A stretch of 64,000 nucleotides of DNA from contig JAOUKT010000004.1 of NCBI GenBank assembly GCA_029882395.1, positions 1-64,000 on the forward strand, written 5' to 3'. The DNA is from Gammaproteobacteria bacterium (GTDB lineage Bacteria > Pseudomonadota > Gammaproteobacteria > SZUA-229). The translations under genes were made by a program, and so were the position numbers. Position 1 is the stretch's first letter. Each line of letters begins with the position of its first letter. The notes under the pieces were generated by a model that saw only the letters and a program-made list of their open reading frames with translations, did not search any database and was not told the DNA's origin. Positions 42,132-51,020 of the stretch are shown here, one piece after another.

Positions 42132-43444
42132 TGTCAGTGGCTAACCAACAAAAAGCTGATGCCCGTTTTATCGCCATAAAAATTCTCGCCAGAGTGCTGC
42201 AAAATGGCGAGTCGCTGAGTACGGCTATTCCAAAGGAAATTCAAAACCTGGACGAACGTGAGCGGCCGCTGATGCAGGCGCTGGTTTATGGTGTTTTGCG
42301 CTGGCGCTGGCAACTTGAATCGATACTCAGCAAATACATAAAAAAACCACTGAAAGCCAAAGACCTTGATATAAAGATCATATTAATGCTTGGCGCATTT
42401 CAGTTGTTATGGATGCGCACACCGGACTATGCGGCAGTAGATGCGGCGGTAAACAGCAGTTTGAAAATCAAAAAGAAATGGGCTAAGGCACTGATCAACG
42501 CTATTTTGCGGCAGCTTATTCGTGATCGTGAAGAGATAAATTATAAAGAAAATTTAGAGGCCGAGTATTCTCATCCGTTATGGATGATTGAGAGCATAAA
42601 AAAAGACTGGCCTGATCACTGGCAGCAAATTCTAACTCAGGCTAATGAAGCGGCACCGATGACATTACGTATCGATACCCGGCAAACAAGCCTCGCAGAC
42701 TATATGCAGCTGCTCAATGAAGTTGAGCTGGACGCCAGTACAGTGGCTGAGGTACCGGCGGCACTGGTTTTAAGTCAGGCGGCAGATGTGTTTCGTTTGC
42801 CGGGCTTTGAAGAGGGCAAGGTGTCTGTTCAGGATGCGGCTGCGCAGTGTGCAGCGCTGTTGCTGAAGCTTGAGCCCGGGCAAAAAGTGCTGGATGCCTG
42901 TGCCGCTCCCGGCGGTAAAACAGCGCATATATTACAAACTGAGCCGTCGCTGCAGGTTGATGCTGTGGATATATCTGAGTCACGACTGGAGCGAGTTGAA
43001 GAGAACCTGCAGCGTCTAAACCTGCAGGCTAATTTGATTGCAGCAGATATTTCACAGGCGGATGACTGGTGGCAGGGTGAGTTATATGACCGCATTTTGC
43101 TGGATGCGCCTTGCTCGGCCAGCGGTGTAATTCGTCGTCACCCGGATATTAAATCATTGCGGCGGGAAAGCGATATTTCAGAGCTGGTGGCAACACAAAA
43201 AGAAATCCTCGATTCAGTCTGGCAAATGTTGAAACCGGGCGGCTTGATGTTGTATGCAACCTGTTCTGTTTTCCGGGCTGAAAATGAGCAGCAAATGCAG
43301 CAGTTTTTAGCGCGAACAAATGATGCTGAAGAAATTAAAATAGAAGCCGGCTGGGGCTGCGAGCAGAAAGTGGGCCGGCAGATTCTTACCGGTGAACAGC
43401 AGATGGATGGTTTTTATTACGCTTTAATAAAGAAAGCAGGCTAG
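42131..43444 (+). CDS. rsmB: 16S rRNA (cytosine-967-C5)-methyltransferase
   Basis: A 437-residue Sun/RsmB enzyme. The N-terminal NusB-like domain (ARVLQNGESL, LVYGVLRWRWQLE) is followed by the Rossmann methyltransferase domain with VLDACAAPGGKTAHIL, the catalytic cysteines in LLDAPCSASGVIRRHPDIK and LMLYATCSVF. It overlaps fmt by 1 bp. Confidence 0.96.
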   Translation: MSVANQQKADARFIAIKILARVLQNGESLSTAIPKEIQNLDERERPLMQALVYGVLRWRWQLESILSKYIKKPLKAKDLDIKIILMLGAFQLLWMRTPDYAAVDAAVNSSLKIKKKWAKALINAILRQLIRDREEINYKENLEAEYSHPLWMIESIKKDWPDHWQQILTQANEAAPMTLRIDTRQTSLADYMQLLNEVELDASTVAEVPAALVLSQAADVFRLPGFEEGKVSVQDAAAQCAALLLKLEPGQKVLDACAAPGGKTAHILQTEPSLQVDAVDISESRLERVEENLQRLNLQANLIAADISQADDWWQGELYDRILLDAPCSASGVIRRHPDIKSLRRESDISELVATQKEILDSVWQMLKPGGLMLYATCSVFRAENEQQMQQFLARTNDAEEIKIEAGWGCEQKVGRQILTGEQQMDGFYYALIKKAG

Positions 43445-43565
43445 TTTTCTGATGGCTGGGTTTTTTTAACTAAAAGGCCCGGCCGGCTTGCTGAAAAAAA
43501 CGATATTCTGCTGAGCTGCTATCATTTATAGTGAAGATAGATTTTAAAATACTTAAGGGGGTTTA

Positions 43566-44255
43566 ATGCAAGGCGATGAACTGTTGATTCTTAGCCGCCT
43601 GTTACTGGCTCTGTTAGCGGGCGGTATTATTGGGATTGAACGTGCTTATCATGGACGTGAAGCCGGCTTTCGCACGCATACATTGGTGTGTGTGTCTTCA
43701 TCCTTGTTAATGCTGTTGATGGCTTTTCAGTGGCAGCTGATGCCGATCGAGTTTATAGAAACCATCCGGACGGATCCAACACGTATGGCACAGGGCATTA
43801 TGACAGGCATTGGTTTTTTAGGTGCAGGTGTCATTATCAAAGAAGGTTTGTCTGTTCGCGGCTTAACAACCGCCGCTTCAATCTGGATGACGGCATCAAT
43901 AGGCATTGTTATCGGACTGGGTTTTTATTTTCCAGCGGCAATGGCTACCATTATAACGGTGTCGATTCTTTCATTTTTCAGAATGTTTGAAAAATGGCTG
44001 CCATCACAAAAGTATGCAAAATTCTCGATTAATTTCTACAGGAAAGAGGGCTCAATGGATCAAGAGTCTTTGCTGCACTTGCTGGGGCAGTTTAATCTTA
44101 AGGCCTTTGATTTGAGTTATACACTGCGTGATAAAGGCAGCTATATACGATATGAAATGTTTATTATGTCGAAAGATAAAAACAATTTTAATGAGCTTGC
44201 TCAGCGTCTGTTGCAGATTGAAACGGTGCATGGTTTCAAGATTATACCCAGTTAG
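43566..44255 (+). CDS. MgtC/SapB family membrane protein
   Basis: A 229-residue protein with about four N-terminal transmembrane segments and a soluble C-terminal ACT-like domain. The core GGIIGIERAYHGREAGFRTHTLVC and MTGIGFLGAGVIIKEG, RGLTTAASIWMTASIGI are typical of MgtC/SapB. Members affect magnesium starvation survival or membrane energetics; the actual substrate or partner is unknown. It stands between rsmB and trkA, on the same strand but with 120-190 bp gaps on each side. Confidence 0.9.
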   Translation: MQGDELLILSRLLLALLAGGIIGIERAYHGREAGFRTHTLVCVSSSLLMLLMAFQWQLMPIEFIETIRTDPTRMAQGIMTGIGFLGAGVIIKEGLSVRGLTTAASIWMTASIGIVIGLGFYFPAAMATIITVSILSFFRMFEKWLPSQKYAKFSINFYRKEGSMDQESLLHLLGQFNLKAFDLSYTLRDKGSYIRYEMFIMSKDKNNFNELAQRLLQIETVHGFKIIPS

Positions 44256-44447
44256 CTTTTAGCGAATCAGGCTGTTAATGGCCTGATCCCGGTTCAAGCG
44301 ACACAGCCTGTGTTTTTGTTTAGAGCGCCAATCAACGGCAAACACCAATTTAAGGCTTATCACACCGTTATATTTAGCGTAAAATTCGCGCTTTAATATC
44401 TCGTTGAAAAGCGTCATGTTAGTTAAGTCTGTTTGGGGACTTCTTAA

Positions 44448-45824
44448 ATGAAAATTCTTATTCTTGGTGCGGGACAGGTTGGCTCATCTGTTGCGGCAAA
44501 CCTGGCGCGCGAAGCCAATGATATCACGCTGGTTGATAAGAACCCTGACTGGTTGCATGATTTGCGTGATCGCATGGATATTCAAACAGTTGTCGGTGAT
44601 GCTTCGCATCCGCATGTGCTGGAAAAAGCGGGTATTGAAGATACGGATATGCTGATAGCTGTTACCAACAGCGACGAAACCAATATGGTCGCCTGCCAGA
44701 TTGCTTACTCTTTATATAATACGCCAACAAAAATTGCCCGTATCCGCGCTCTAGATTACATCACGCATCCGGAGCTGTTTCAGCGTGATGCCTTTCCCAT
44801 CGATGTCATTATCAGTCCCGAGCAGATCATGACCGATTATATACATCACCTGATAGAGTATCCCGGTGCATTGCAGGTTTTGGACTTTGCTAAAGGCAAA
44901 GTGCAGCTGGTGGGCATCAAGGCTTATAGTGATGGTCTGCTGGTGGGGCATGAGTTACAGGCGTTACGCGAGCATATGCCGGGTATTGATACTCGGGTAG
45001 CGGCAATTTACCGTCGCGGCCACGCGATAGAGCCGAAACGCGATACTATTATTGAAGTCGATGATGAAGTGTTCTTTATTGCGGCAAGAGAAAATATCCG
45101 TGCTGTAATGAGCGAGCTAAGGCGCGTTGAAAAACCGTTTAAGCGCATTATGATTATCGGCGGCGGTCATATCGGTAAACGCCTGGCACAGACACTTGAA
45201 AAAAGTCATCAGATTAAAATTATTGAACACCATCAGCAGCGCGCAAAATATTTATCACATACTTTAGATAAAGCCGTGGTATTACTGGGCAGTGCTACCG
45301 ATGAAGAGTTGTTGCTGGAAGAAAATATCGACAGAATGGATGTGGTGATCTCATGTACTAATAGCGATGAGATAAATATATTATCAACCATGCTGGCCAA
45401 GCATATGGGGGCTGGCAAAGTTATGGCGCTGATTAACAAGCCCGGCTATAACGAACTGATAGAAAAGCAGGGGCTTATTGATGTCGCTATTTCACCACAG
45501 CAAGTGACGATAGGCGAATTATTAACACATGTTCGTCGTGGTGACGTGGTGGCGGTGCATTCATTGCGTAAAGGTGCGGCTGAGGCGATTGAAGCGGTCG
45601 CTCACGGTGACGAGACAACTTCACAGGTGGTGGGTAAACGGGTTGATGAAATCATCTTGCCGCAGGGTGCAAACATTGGCGCTATTGTGAGGGGTCACGA
45701 GGTGTTGATCTCTCATCATGATACCGTGATCCAGTCAGAGGATCACGTGGTGCTGTTCGTGACAGAAAAGTCCAGAATTCATGACGTCGAACGCCTGTTT
45801 CAGGTCAGTGCGTTCTTTATTTAA
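44448..45824 (+). CDS. trkA: Trk potassium uptake regulatory subunit TrkA
   Basis: A 458-residue peripheral gating protein for Trk K+ channels. It has two NAD-binding RCK modules, MKILILGAGQVGSSVAANLA and IMIIGGGHIGKRLAQTLE, each with a C-terminal TrkA_C domain. It lies 20 bp upstream of trkH, so both subunits are encoded together, as in other gammaproteobacteria where trkA follows rsmB. Confidence 0.97.
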   Translation: MKILILGAGQVGSSVAANLAREANDITLVDKNPDWLHDLRDRMDIQTVVGDASHPHVLEKAGIEDTDMLIAVTNSDETNMVACQIAYSLYNTPTKIARIRALDYITHPELFQRDAFPIDVIISPEQIMTDYIHHLIEYPGALQVLDFAKGKVQLVGIKAYSDGLLVGHELQALREHMPGIDTRVAAIYRRGHAIEPKRDTIIEVDDEVFFIAARENIRAVMSELRRVEKPFKRIMIIGGGHIGKRLAQTLEKSHQIKIIEHHQQRAKYLSHTLDKAVVLLGSATDEELLLEENIDRMDVVISCTNSDEINILSTMLAKHMGAGKVMALINKPGYNELIEKQGLIDVAISPQQVTIGELLTHVRRGDVVAVHSLRKGAAEAIEAVAHGDETTSQVVGKRVDEIILPQGANIGAIVRGHEVLISHHDTVIQSEDHVVLFVTEKSRIHDVERLFQVSAFFI

Positions 45825-45844
45825 AACACTACGGCTGACTCACA

Positions 45845-47296
45845 TTGCATTTAAAAATGATTCAACAAATTATCGGCCTGCTATTGGTGCTTTTCAGTAC
45901 CAGTATGCTGCCTCCTATGGTGCTGGATTTGTTTTATGCAGAAGGCGCATTGAAGTCCTTTTTTACCAGCTATGTGATCTTGTTAGGAACCGGGCTGTTA
46001 TTCTGGTTGCCGGTTAGAAAAGTAAAAAATGAACTGAGAATAAGAGACGGTTTTATTGTTGTTGTCATGTTCTGGCTCGTACTGGGTCTATCGGGCTCCT
46101 TGCCATTTTTACTGTTTGAATCTTTTCACATTAGCGTTACTGATGCGATATTTGAATCGGTATCGGCACTGACAACGACAGGTGCCACTGTCATTACCCA
46201 GCTTGAAACACTGCCGCATGCACTGCTGTTTTATCGTCAGCAATTACAGTGGATGGGGGGTATGGGTATCATCGTACTGGCGGTGGCTATTTTGCCGATG
46301 CTGGGTATCGGTGGCATGCAGCTATACCGCGCAGAAACCCCGGGGCCAGTTAAAGACAACAAGCTGACTCCGCGCATTACAGAAACAGCTAAAGCGCTCT
46401 GGTACATCTATCTCTGGTTAACCATCAGCTGTGCCTTTGCCTACTGGGCAGCAGGAATGGACTGGTTTGATGCGATAGGGCACAGTTTCAGTACCGTTGC
46501 TATTGGTGGTTTTTCTACTCACGATGCCAGTCTTGGTTATTTTGATAGTCAGCTGATTGAAAGTGTGGCGATCGTTTTTATGTTTCTTGGCGGTGTTAAT
46601 TTTGCGCTGCATTTCCTGGCGTTTCAGCGCAAAGATTTGTGTCCGTATTTTTCAGATGCGGAATTCAAAACCTATTCCCTGGTGTTAGCATTGGCTGTTG
46701 TTATTTCAGTTTTGTTTTTATTTTATAGTGAGACGGTTGATAATTTTTCTGATGCTTTTCGGCAGGGATTATTCCAGGCGGTATCAATAGGAACAACAAC
46801 AGGTTATGCCACCACTGACTTTTTTTTATGGCCGGTATTTCTTCCTGTCTTTTTAATGTTTATTAGCTTTATTGGCGGCTGTTCAGGGTCGACCGGCGGA
46901 GGCATGAAGGTCATCCGTATATTGCTGCTTTTCAAGCAGGGCATGCGTGAGCTGGTTAAGCTGGTACACCCAAATGCGCAGGTAGTGGTTAAGATTGGCA
47001 AGCAGCCAATGTCCGACCGGGTGATTGATGCCGTCTGGGGGTTCTTTGCCGCTTATGTTGCGCTGTTTGTTGTGATGATGTTATTGCTGATGATGGCGGG
47101 TAATGATCAGGTGACATCGTTCTCGGCAGTGGCTGCAACAATGAATAATCTGGGTCCCGGGCTGGGCGAGGTCAGTCAAAATTATTCAACCATCAATGAC
47201 TTTTCGAAATGGGTTTTGTGTTTTGCAATGTTGTTAGGCCGGCTTGAAGTGTTTACCCTGCTGGTTTTGTTTACTCCGGTATTCTGGCGTCGTTAA
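45845..47296 (+). CDS. trkH: Trk potassium transporter membrane subunit TrkH
   Basis: A 483-residue K+ channel-like transporter with four pore repeats; selectivity-filter-like segments are seen as ALTTTGATVI, FSTVAIGGFST, VSIGTTTGYATTD and AATMNNLGPGLG. The long hydrophobic segments and WMGGMGIIVLAVAILPMLGIGG are typical of TrkH/KtrB. The start is TTG at 45845 or ATG at 45857. Its stop overlaps the start of the methyltransferase gene by 1 bp. Confidence 0.96.
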   Translation: MHLKMIQQIIGLLLVLFSTSMLPPMVLDLFYAEGALKSFFTSYVILLGTGLLFWLPVRKVKNELRIRDGFIVVVMFWLVLGLSGSLPFLLFESFHISVTDAIFESVSALTTTGATVITQLETLPHALLFYRQQLQWMGGMGIIVLAVAILPMLGIGGMQLYRAETPGPVKDNKLTPRITETAKALWYIYLWLTISCAFAYWAAGMDWFDAIGHSFSTVAIGGFSTHDASLGYFDSQLIESVAIVFMFLGGVNFALHFLAFQRKDLCPYFSDAEFKTYSLVLALAVVISVLFLFYSETVDNFSDAFRQGLFQAVSIGTTTGYATTDFFLWPVFLPVFLMFISFIGGCSGSTGGGMKVIRILLLFKQGMRELVKLVHPNAQVVVKIGKQPMSDRVIDAVWGFFAAYVALFVVMMLLLMMAGNDQVTSFSAVAATMNNLGPGLGEVSQNYSTINDFSKWVLCFAMLLGRLEVFTLLVLFTPVFWRR

Positions 47297-47880
47297 TGTC
47301 GGCTGACGTTAATAAACAACAAAGCTGGAACCTGCGGTATCAGCATAAAGCAATAACAGATCCTGAGCCTGTCCATGTCCTTAAATGTAATCAGCACCTT
47401 TTAAGCGGTTGCGGTTCTGCTTTAGACCTCGCCTCTGGTCTGGGCGGCAATGCGGTTTTTTTGGCAAAAGCTGGCTATGATGTCACCGCTGTTGATTATT
47501 CGCAGGTTGCTCTGGAAAAACTGACCCGGTTTGCTGAAGTCAATAAACTGGCCATTACAACGCGTTTAATTGATCTGGAAAGTGAGCCCTGTTCGTTGGG
47601 TTGTTATGACCTGATTGTAGTGAGTTATTATTTACAGCGTAAGCTGTTCCCAGCTATTTTTTCAGCTATAAAGACAGGGGGCTTGTTGTTTTACCAGACC
47701 TTTAGTGGTGATGCTGAAAATGCTCCGGGGCCACAGAATGCGGCATTCAGACTGGCACAGGCCGAGTTGTTAACGTTATGTAGTGGCCATGAATTACTTT
47801 ATTACAGGGAAGATCCAAGTCATTGCATGGCTGAAAATTGTTTAAAAGGTGAAGCCATGATTGTTGTAAAAAGAGACTGA
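47296..47880 (+). CDS. Class I SAM-dependent methyltransferase (TehB-like)
   Basis: A 194-residue methyltransferase. Motif I is ALDLASGLGGNAVFLAKAG, followed by VTAVDYSQVALEKL, and CYDLIVVSYYLQRKLFPAI; the end GGLLFYQTFSG is the region after motif III. Similar short proteins are annotated as TehB-like or tellurite/thiol methyltransferases; the substrate is unknown. It is coupled to trkH by a TAATG overlap and followed by the acyltransferase gene. Confidence 0.85.
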   Translation: MSADVNKQQSWNLRYQHKAITDPEPVHVLKCNQHLLSGCGSALDLASGLGGNAVFLAKAGYDVTAVDYSQVALEKLTRFAEVNKLAITTRLIDLESEPCSLGCYDLIVVSYYLQRKLFPAIFSAIKTGGLLFYQTFSGDAENAPGPQNAAFRLAQAELLTLCSGHELLYYREDPSHCMAENCLKGEAMIVVKRD

Positions 47881-47881
47881 A

Positions 47882-48838
47882 ATGAAAAAATATGACAAAA
47901 AAGAACCTGCCGCTCACCCGGGGTATTTGCCTGCGCTTAAAATGAGTTTCTTTTTGCCGAAGTATTGGCCGACATGGCTGGGTATTTTTATTCTGTGGTT
48001 ACTGATGTATTTGCCTTGCCGTGTAAAAGGCAAAATAGCAGCAGCGCTTAGTTACCTTTCATGCAGGTCAAATAAAAAACGCTATCACATTGCAAAAAAA
48101 AACCTGTCTATGTGTTTTCCGGAAAAAACTGAGGCTGAGCTTGAGCTGATGGTGTCCCGGTTTTTTTATTACAAAGCCAGAATATTTCTCGACTATGCTT
48201 ATGTCTGGTTTGGCAGTGAAAAAAAACTGGCAGAAGTTTATCAACTGAAAAATGATGATGAATTACAAAAGTTAAAACAAGCGAACAAAAAAGTGATTCT
48301 GCTTACCTGTCATATGCTGGGGCTGGATCAGGGTTCACAGGCCCTTTCATTTGATAATGAAATTGTATCAATGGTAAAGGCAATGAAAAATCCGGTATTA
48401 GACTGGGTGATTGGTCGTGGCCGCACCCGTTTTAATACACATGTTTATGAGCGTTCTTACGGACTGACAGGGATAATTGCCAGTGTCAAGGCGGGCGACC
48501 AGTTTATTTATCTGCCTGATGAAGATCTGTCGGGTGGACATTCAGAATTCGTGCCCTTTTTTGGCGTACAGAAATCAACAATCACGGCGCTCGGCAGGCT
48601 GGCGAAAATATGTGATGCTAAAGTCGTGCCCTTTGTTTCTGTTTTTAATGATATGACAGGAAAATATGAGGCTCATTTTTTACCTTCGATGAGTCATTTT
48701 CCAACAGGCGATAAAATCGCCGATACCCTGGCAATGAATCAGGTGTTTGAAAAGATGATTTTAAAAGCGCCTGAACAGTACCTGTGGACATTTCGTTATT
48801 TTCAGACCCGGCCAGAAGGCGAGCCATCTGTTTACTAA
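47882..48838 (+). CDS. Lipid A biosynthesis-type acyltransferase (LpxL/HtrB superfamily)
   Basis: A 318-residue inner-membrane acyltransferase. After a transmembrane segment (LGIFILWLLMYLP) it has RYHIAKKNLSMCFPEKTE, the catalytic HX4D motif in TCHMLGLDQG, VSMVKAMKNPVLDWVIGRGR, YLPDEDLSGGHSEFVPFFG and the terminal PEQYLWTFRYFQTRPEGE. These are features of LpxL/LpxM late acyltransferases of lipid A. Which acyl position it uses cannot be told. Confidence 0.9.
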   Translation: MKKYDKKEPAAHPGYLPALKMSFFLPKYWPTWLGIFILWLLMYLPCRVKGKIAAALSYLSCRSNKKRYHIAKKNLSMCFPEKTEAELELMVSRFFYYKARIFLDYAYVWFGSEKKLAEVYQLKNDDELQKLKQANKKVILLTCHMLGLDQGSQALSFDNEIVSMVKAMKNPVLDWVIGRGRTRFNTHVYERSYGLTGIIASVKAGDQFIYLPDEDLSGGHSEFVPFFGVQKSTITALGRLAKICDAKVVPFVSVFNDMTGKYEAHFLPSMSHFPTGDKIADTLAMNQVFEKMILKAPEQYLWTFRYFQTRPEGEPSVY

Positions 48839-48853
48839 AACGCGGAGAGAAAA

Positions 48854-49036
48854 GTGTTAAAAATTATTGATAGTGTGCCCTATATTGGTATTGTGATTAT
48901 AGTAATTGGCATGCTGGCCGGATTTACTTATCTTTTTATGGGGGCCGATGATACCGCTAAATATTTTCTGGGCATGATACCGGTGGGTTTCTTGATCTTG
49001 TTTGTCGGCGTGGTCACTAATATGCTACGCCGTTAG
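48854..49036 (+). CDS. Small two-helix membrane protein
   Basis: A 60-residue protein starting at GTG 15 bp after the acyltransferase stop, with GGAGAGAAA upstream as ribosome binding site. It has two hydrophobic segments (YIGIVIIVIGMLAGFTYLFM and YFLGMIPVGFLILFVGVVTN) and ends in basic residues. I do not recognise a family. Its tight spacing to the acyltransferase suggests an envelope role. Confidence 0.65.
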   Translation: MLKIIDSVPYIGIVIIVIGMLAGFTYLFMGADDTAKYFLGMIPVGFLILFVGVVTNMLRR

Positions 49037-49055
49037 GGTATTGCCAGAAAAGTAT

Positions 49056-49565
49056 TCAGTTTACCGTGAAATGTTGGCTGGCAATGGTTTTGCCCTGTCG
49101 TTTCACATCAAAGACCCACTTTCCTTTTTCTAGTTCGTTTTCATTTTCCAGCAGATAACCTTTGATGGCTGTCACTTTTTTATCAATCACCAGAAACGTG
49201 CTGGACTCTTTGTAATGCGAGCTGATGGTACCATCTTTTTGTTTTATTTCAGGGTGTGTAACATCGAAATCGAGTTTGATGGTTTTTTCATTGAGGCCGG
49301 ATATCTGGTATTCAAAGCCAAAAAAAAGAGGTGCCCTGGCAGGTATTGCTCTGGTGCTTTGTAGGTGCACCGGTGAAGCTGAAGTACTATTGATTGCTTT
49401 GTCCGAAACAGGGTTGATCCAGGTTGTTCCGTTGTCAGGCGTGTGCGCATAGATTCCGTAATGAAGAATTTTAAGCCCGGCGTTCTGTTCGGCTAGCGCG
49501 TTATAAGAAAGGCAGCTAAGTAAAAGGATACTGGCGGCTTTTAATACAGTGTTATCTTGTGGCAT
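49056..49565 (-). CDS. DUF3859-like exported protein
   Basis: A 169-residue protein with signal peptide ending SYNALA. The mature part, with ILHYGIYAHTPDNGTTW, RAIPARAPLFFGFEYQISGL, LDFDVTHPEIK and LEKGKWVFDVKRQGKTIASQ, resembles the DUF3859 family, a beta-sandwich of unknown function. It is convergent with the small membrane protein gene and lies 10 bp after ttcA on the same strand, so it may be co-transcribed with ttcA. Confidence 0.72.
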   Translation of the reverse strand: MPQDNTVLKAASILLLSCLSYNALAEQNAGLKILHYGIYAHTPDNGTTWINPVSDKAINSTSASPVHLQSTRAIPARAPLFFGFEYQISGLNEKTIKLDFDVTHPEIKQKDGTISSHYKESSTFLVIDKKVTAIKGYLLENENELEKGKWVFDVKRQGKTIASQHFTVN

Positions 49566-49575
49566 TGTAATCTCC

Positions 49576-50355
49576 TTATTTTGATCCTGTTTTCTTTGTC
49601 ACAACTTGCTCGTTGTCAAATACAGGCATGCCCTCTGACATGACGGGTTTTAATGTGGTGAGCAATGTTTTAAATAGCGTTTTGTTTACTGATTCTTCCT
49701 GATGCAATAATTGCTTCATGTGTTCGCGTTGTGTTGGCATGCTAAAGCAGGCCGGGCAGCTATCCGCAATCACTGGAAGCTGATGCTCAATGACAAAGTC
49801 TCTGCTTTGGCGTTCTCGCATATAGACCAGTGGCCTGATAATGCGTAAGTCGCCATCATCATTGGTGTAGTGAGCTTTCATGGTTTTGATCTTGCCTAAA
49901 TGAAAAGCCGCCATTAAAAAACTCTCGGCGAGGTCATCCAGATGTTGCGCCAGTGCTATGACATTGTATCGGTGCTTTCTGGCTGTGCTGTACATTATGC
50001 CGCGTTTAATGCGGGAACAAAAAGCACAGTAAGAGGGCTTGCCCATATGCTCTTTGGCCATGTCCATAATGGCTTCTTGCATATAGTGGTATTCAAGTCC
50101 CAGTGATTCTATATACGGAATCATTGGCGAAGGGTCAAAATCGCCGGCTTGTGGGTCGACTGTCATCACACCCAGTTCGAAGTTGATGGGCGCGTGTCGT
50201 TGAAAGTGATGCAATACATGCAATAACGTTAAGGAGTCCTTGCCGCCGGATAAACCGAGCAATATTCTGTCGCCTTCGCGAATCATTTGAAAGTGGCTGA
50301 TAGCCTGACCGGCCTGGCGTAAAATTGATTTTGGTGGTGGGATAAATTGAGTCAT
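49576..50355 (-). CDS. ttcA: tRNA 2-thiocytidine synthetase TtcA family protein
   Basis: A 259-residue PP-loop ATPase. The ATP pyrophosphatase loop is LLGLSGGKDSLTLLHVL. The iron-sulfur cysteines are in SYCAFCSRIKRGIMY and SCPACFSMPTQREHMKQLL, and NVIALAQHLDDLAESFLMAAFH matches the family core. It thiolates cytidine 32 in certain tRNAs. The second cysteine region (CPAC) differs in detail from the E. coli protein, so a related thiolase is possible. It lies downstream of the RNA genes on the same strand. Confidence 0.83.
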   Translation of the reverse strand: MTQFIPPPKSILRQAGQAISHFQMIREGDRILLGLSGGKDSLTLLHVLHHFQRHAPINFELGVMTVDPQAGDFDPSPMIPYIESLGLEYHYMQEAIMDMAKEHMGKPSYCAFCSRIKRGIMYSTARKHRYNVIALAQHLDDLAESFLMAAFHLGKIKTMKAHYTNDDGDLRIIRPLVYMRERQSRDFVIEHQLPVIADSCPACFSMPTQREHMKQLLHQEESVNKTLFKTLLTTLKPVMSEGMPVFDNEQVVTKKTGSK

Positions 50356-50403
50356 GCCGCATAAGATACGGGTAATGTATGTATTTGCAAGTTTATTTAA
50401 AAT

Positions 50404-50441
50404 AATCAGTCACTGGCCATTGTGCTGGCCAGTGACTGATT
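50404..50441. terminator. Long perfect hairpin between the small RNA genes and ttcA
   Basis: AATCAGTCACTGGCC and GGCCAGTGACTGATT form a perfect 15-bp stem around an 8-nt loop. On the minus strand it is followed by a T-rich stretch (ATTATTTTAAAT). It could insulate ttcA from readthrough out of the small RNA genes or form part of the ttcA leader. Confidence 0.55.
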
Positions 50442-50463
50442 TAACAATAACGCAAAAGCAGAT

Positions 50464-50499
50464 AAAAAAGAAATTCCAGCCTATCCTTGGCTGGAATTT
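50464..50499 (-). terminator. Rho-independent terminator of the short regulatory RNA
   Basis: On the minus strand AAATTCCAGCC and GGCTGGAATTT form an 11-bp stem with loop AAGGATA, followed by CTTTTTT. The loop carries a GGA motif in a favourable AAGGA context. Confidence 0.8.
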
Positions 50500-50577
50500 T
50501 TGGCTTCCCTGACAGGAGGTTTGTCAGTCTAATTGAAGAGTTGGGGTATCTCCACAACATCCTTGTAATAAGACAGT
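50464..50577 (-). ncRNA. Putative RsmY/CsrB-type regulatory RNA, short copy
   Basis: A predicted transcript of about 114 nt. A perfect -10 box TATAAT (50588-50583) places the start near 50577. GGA motifs are AAGGATG at the tip of an ACAA/TTGT stem (50566-50554), GTGGAGA (50553-50551), AGGGAAG (50508-50506) and AAGGATA in the loop of the terminator, with one more in the terminator stem. Repeated exposed GGA sites are how CsrA/RsmA-sequestering RNAs work. The length equals that of typical RsmY RNAs. A GacA-like box lies 65 bp upstream of the -10. No significant ORF is expected. CsrA itself is not in the window. Confidence 0.6.
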
Positions 50578-50653
50578 AAAGAATTATACAGAGTGCTATT
50601 AGTAAATCTGTCAGTTATTTCGTAAAGTTTTGGAGTCTGGGTTCTGCGGTGTG

Positions 50654-50671
50654 TGTAAGAAAATTCTGAAA
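50654..50671 (-). promoter_or_regulatory. GacA-type upstream activating box, short RNA
   Basis: Minus-strand TTTCAGAATTTTCTTACA matches the GacA/UvrY consensus TGTAAG-N6-CTTACA with one perfect half-site and two mismatches in the other. It is 65 bp upstream of the TATAAT box, centred about 86 bp before the inferred start. No good -35 hexamer is present at 17 bp, which fits activator dependence. Confidence 0.5.
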
Positions 50672-50744
50672 AATGGACACGTAGAGGACACATAATTTGC
50701 CTCAGGCCGTATCGTTGCAGGTAAATGCATATCTCGCAGGCAAT

Positions 50745-50777
50745 AAAAAACCCGGTCATTCCATGACCGGGTTTTGC
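50745..50777 (-). terminator. Rho-independent terminator of the long regulatory RNA
   Basis: On the minus strand AACCCGGTCAT pairs with ATGACCGGGTT around a GGA loop, followed by TTTT. The stem is GC-rich and perfect. GGA in the loop is the same design as in the neighbouring short RNA. Confidence 0.92.
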
Positions 50778-50943
50778 CATCCTAGCAGACTTGGTGATTT
50801 AGCCTCGCGCAATATTTACATCCTGTTATTTCCTGCTCGTTCCTTTGAGAGTCTCTGACTGTCCTTAGATTCCTTTTCCCTGAGACTCCGCTACTTCCTG
50901 GTAAAAATGAGCTTCCTTGCAGACCTCGTTCTCCCTAGGTCTG
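50745..50943 (-). ncRNA. Putative RsmZ/CsrB-type regulatory RNA, long copy
   Basis: A predicted transcript of about 199 nt. The -10 box CATAAT (50954-50949) puts the start near 50943. The 5' end folds into a hairpin, CAGACCT/AGGTCTG with loop AGGGAGAACG. Twelve GGA motifs occur, eleven of them between 50934 and 50780, three spaced exactly 10 nt apart (50841, 50831, 50821); contexts include CAGGATG, CAGGAAA, AAGGAAC and CAGGAAG, the classical CsrA-binding form. GAGTCTC/GAGACTC (50888-50882 with 50855-50849) closes a domain holding three more. It ends at a strong terminator whose loop is also GGA. Such RNAs titrate CsrA/RsmA. Confidence 0.75.
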
Positions 50944-51020
50944 AGCATATTATGCCCAATGCCTATGTCTGCTTCTATACGGAGATTCGGAACATGTTGT
51001 AGGTAGAATGCGCTACGTGA

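Noticed and set aside
44266-44287. Terminator after the MgtC-like gene
   Set aside because: ATCAGGC/GCCTGAT forms a 7-bp stem but no T-run follows, so it was not listed as a feature.
50529-50780. 83-residue minus-strand reading frame across the non-coding interval
   Set aside because: It crosses the terminator of the long RNA and the promoter of the short one, has no recognisable domain and no conserved look; the RNA interpretation explains the region better.
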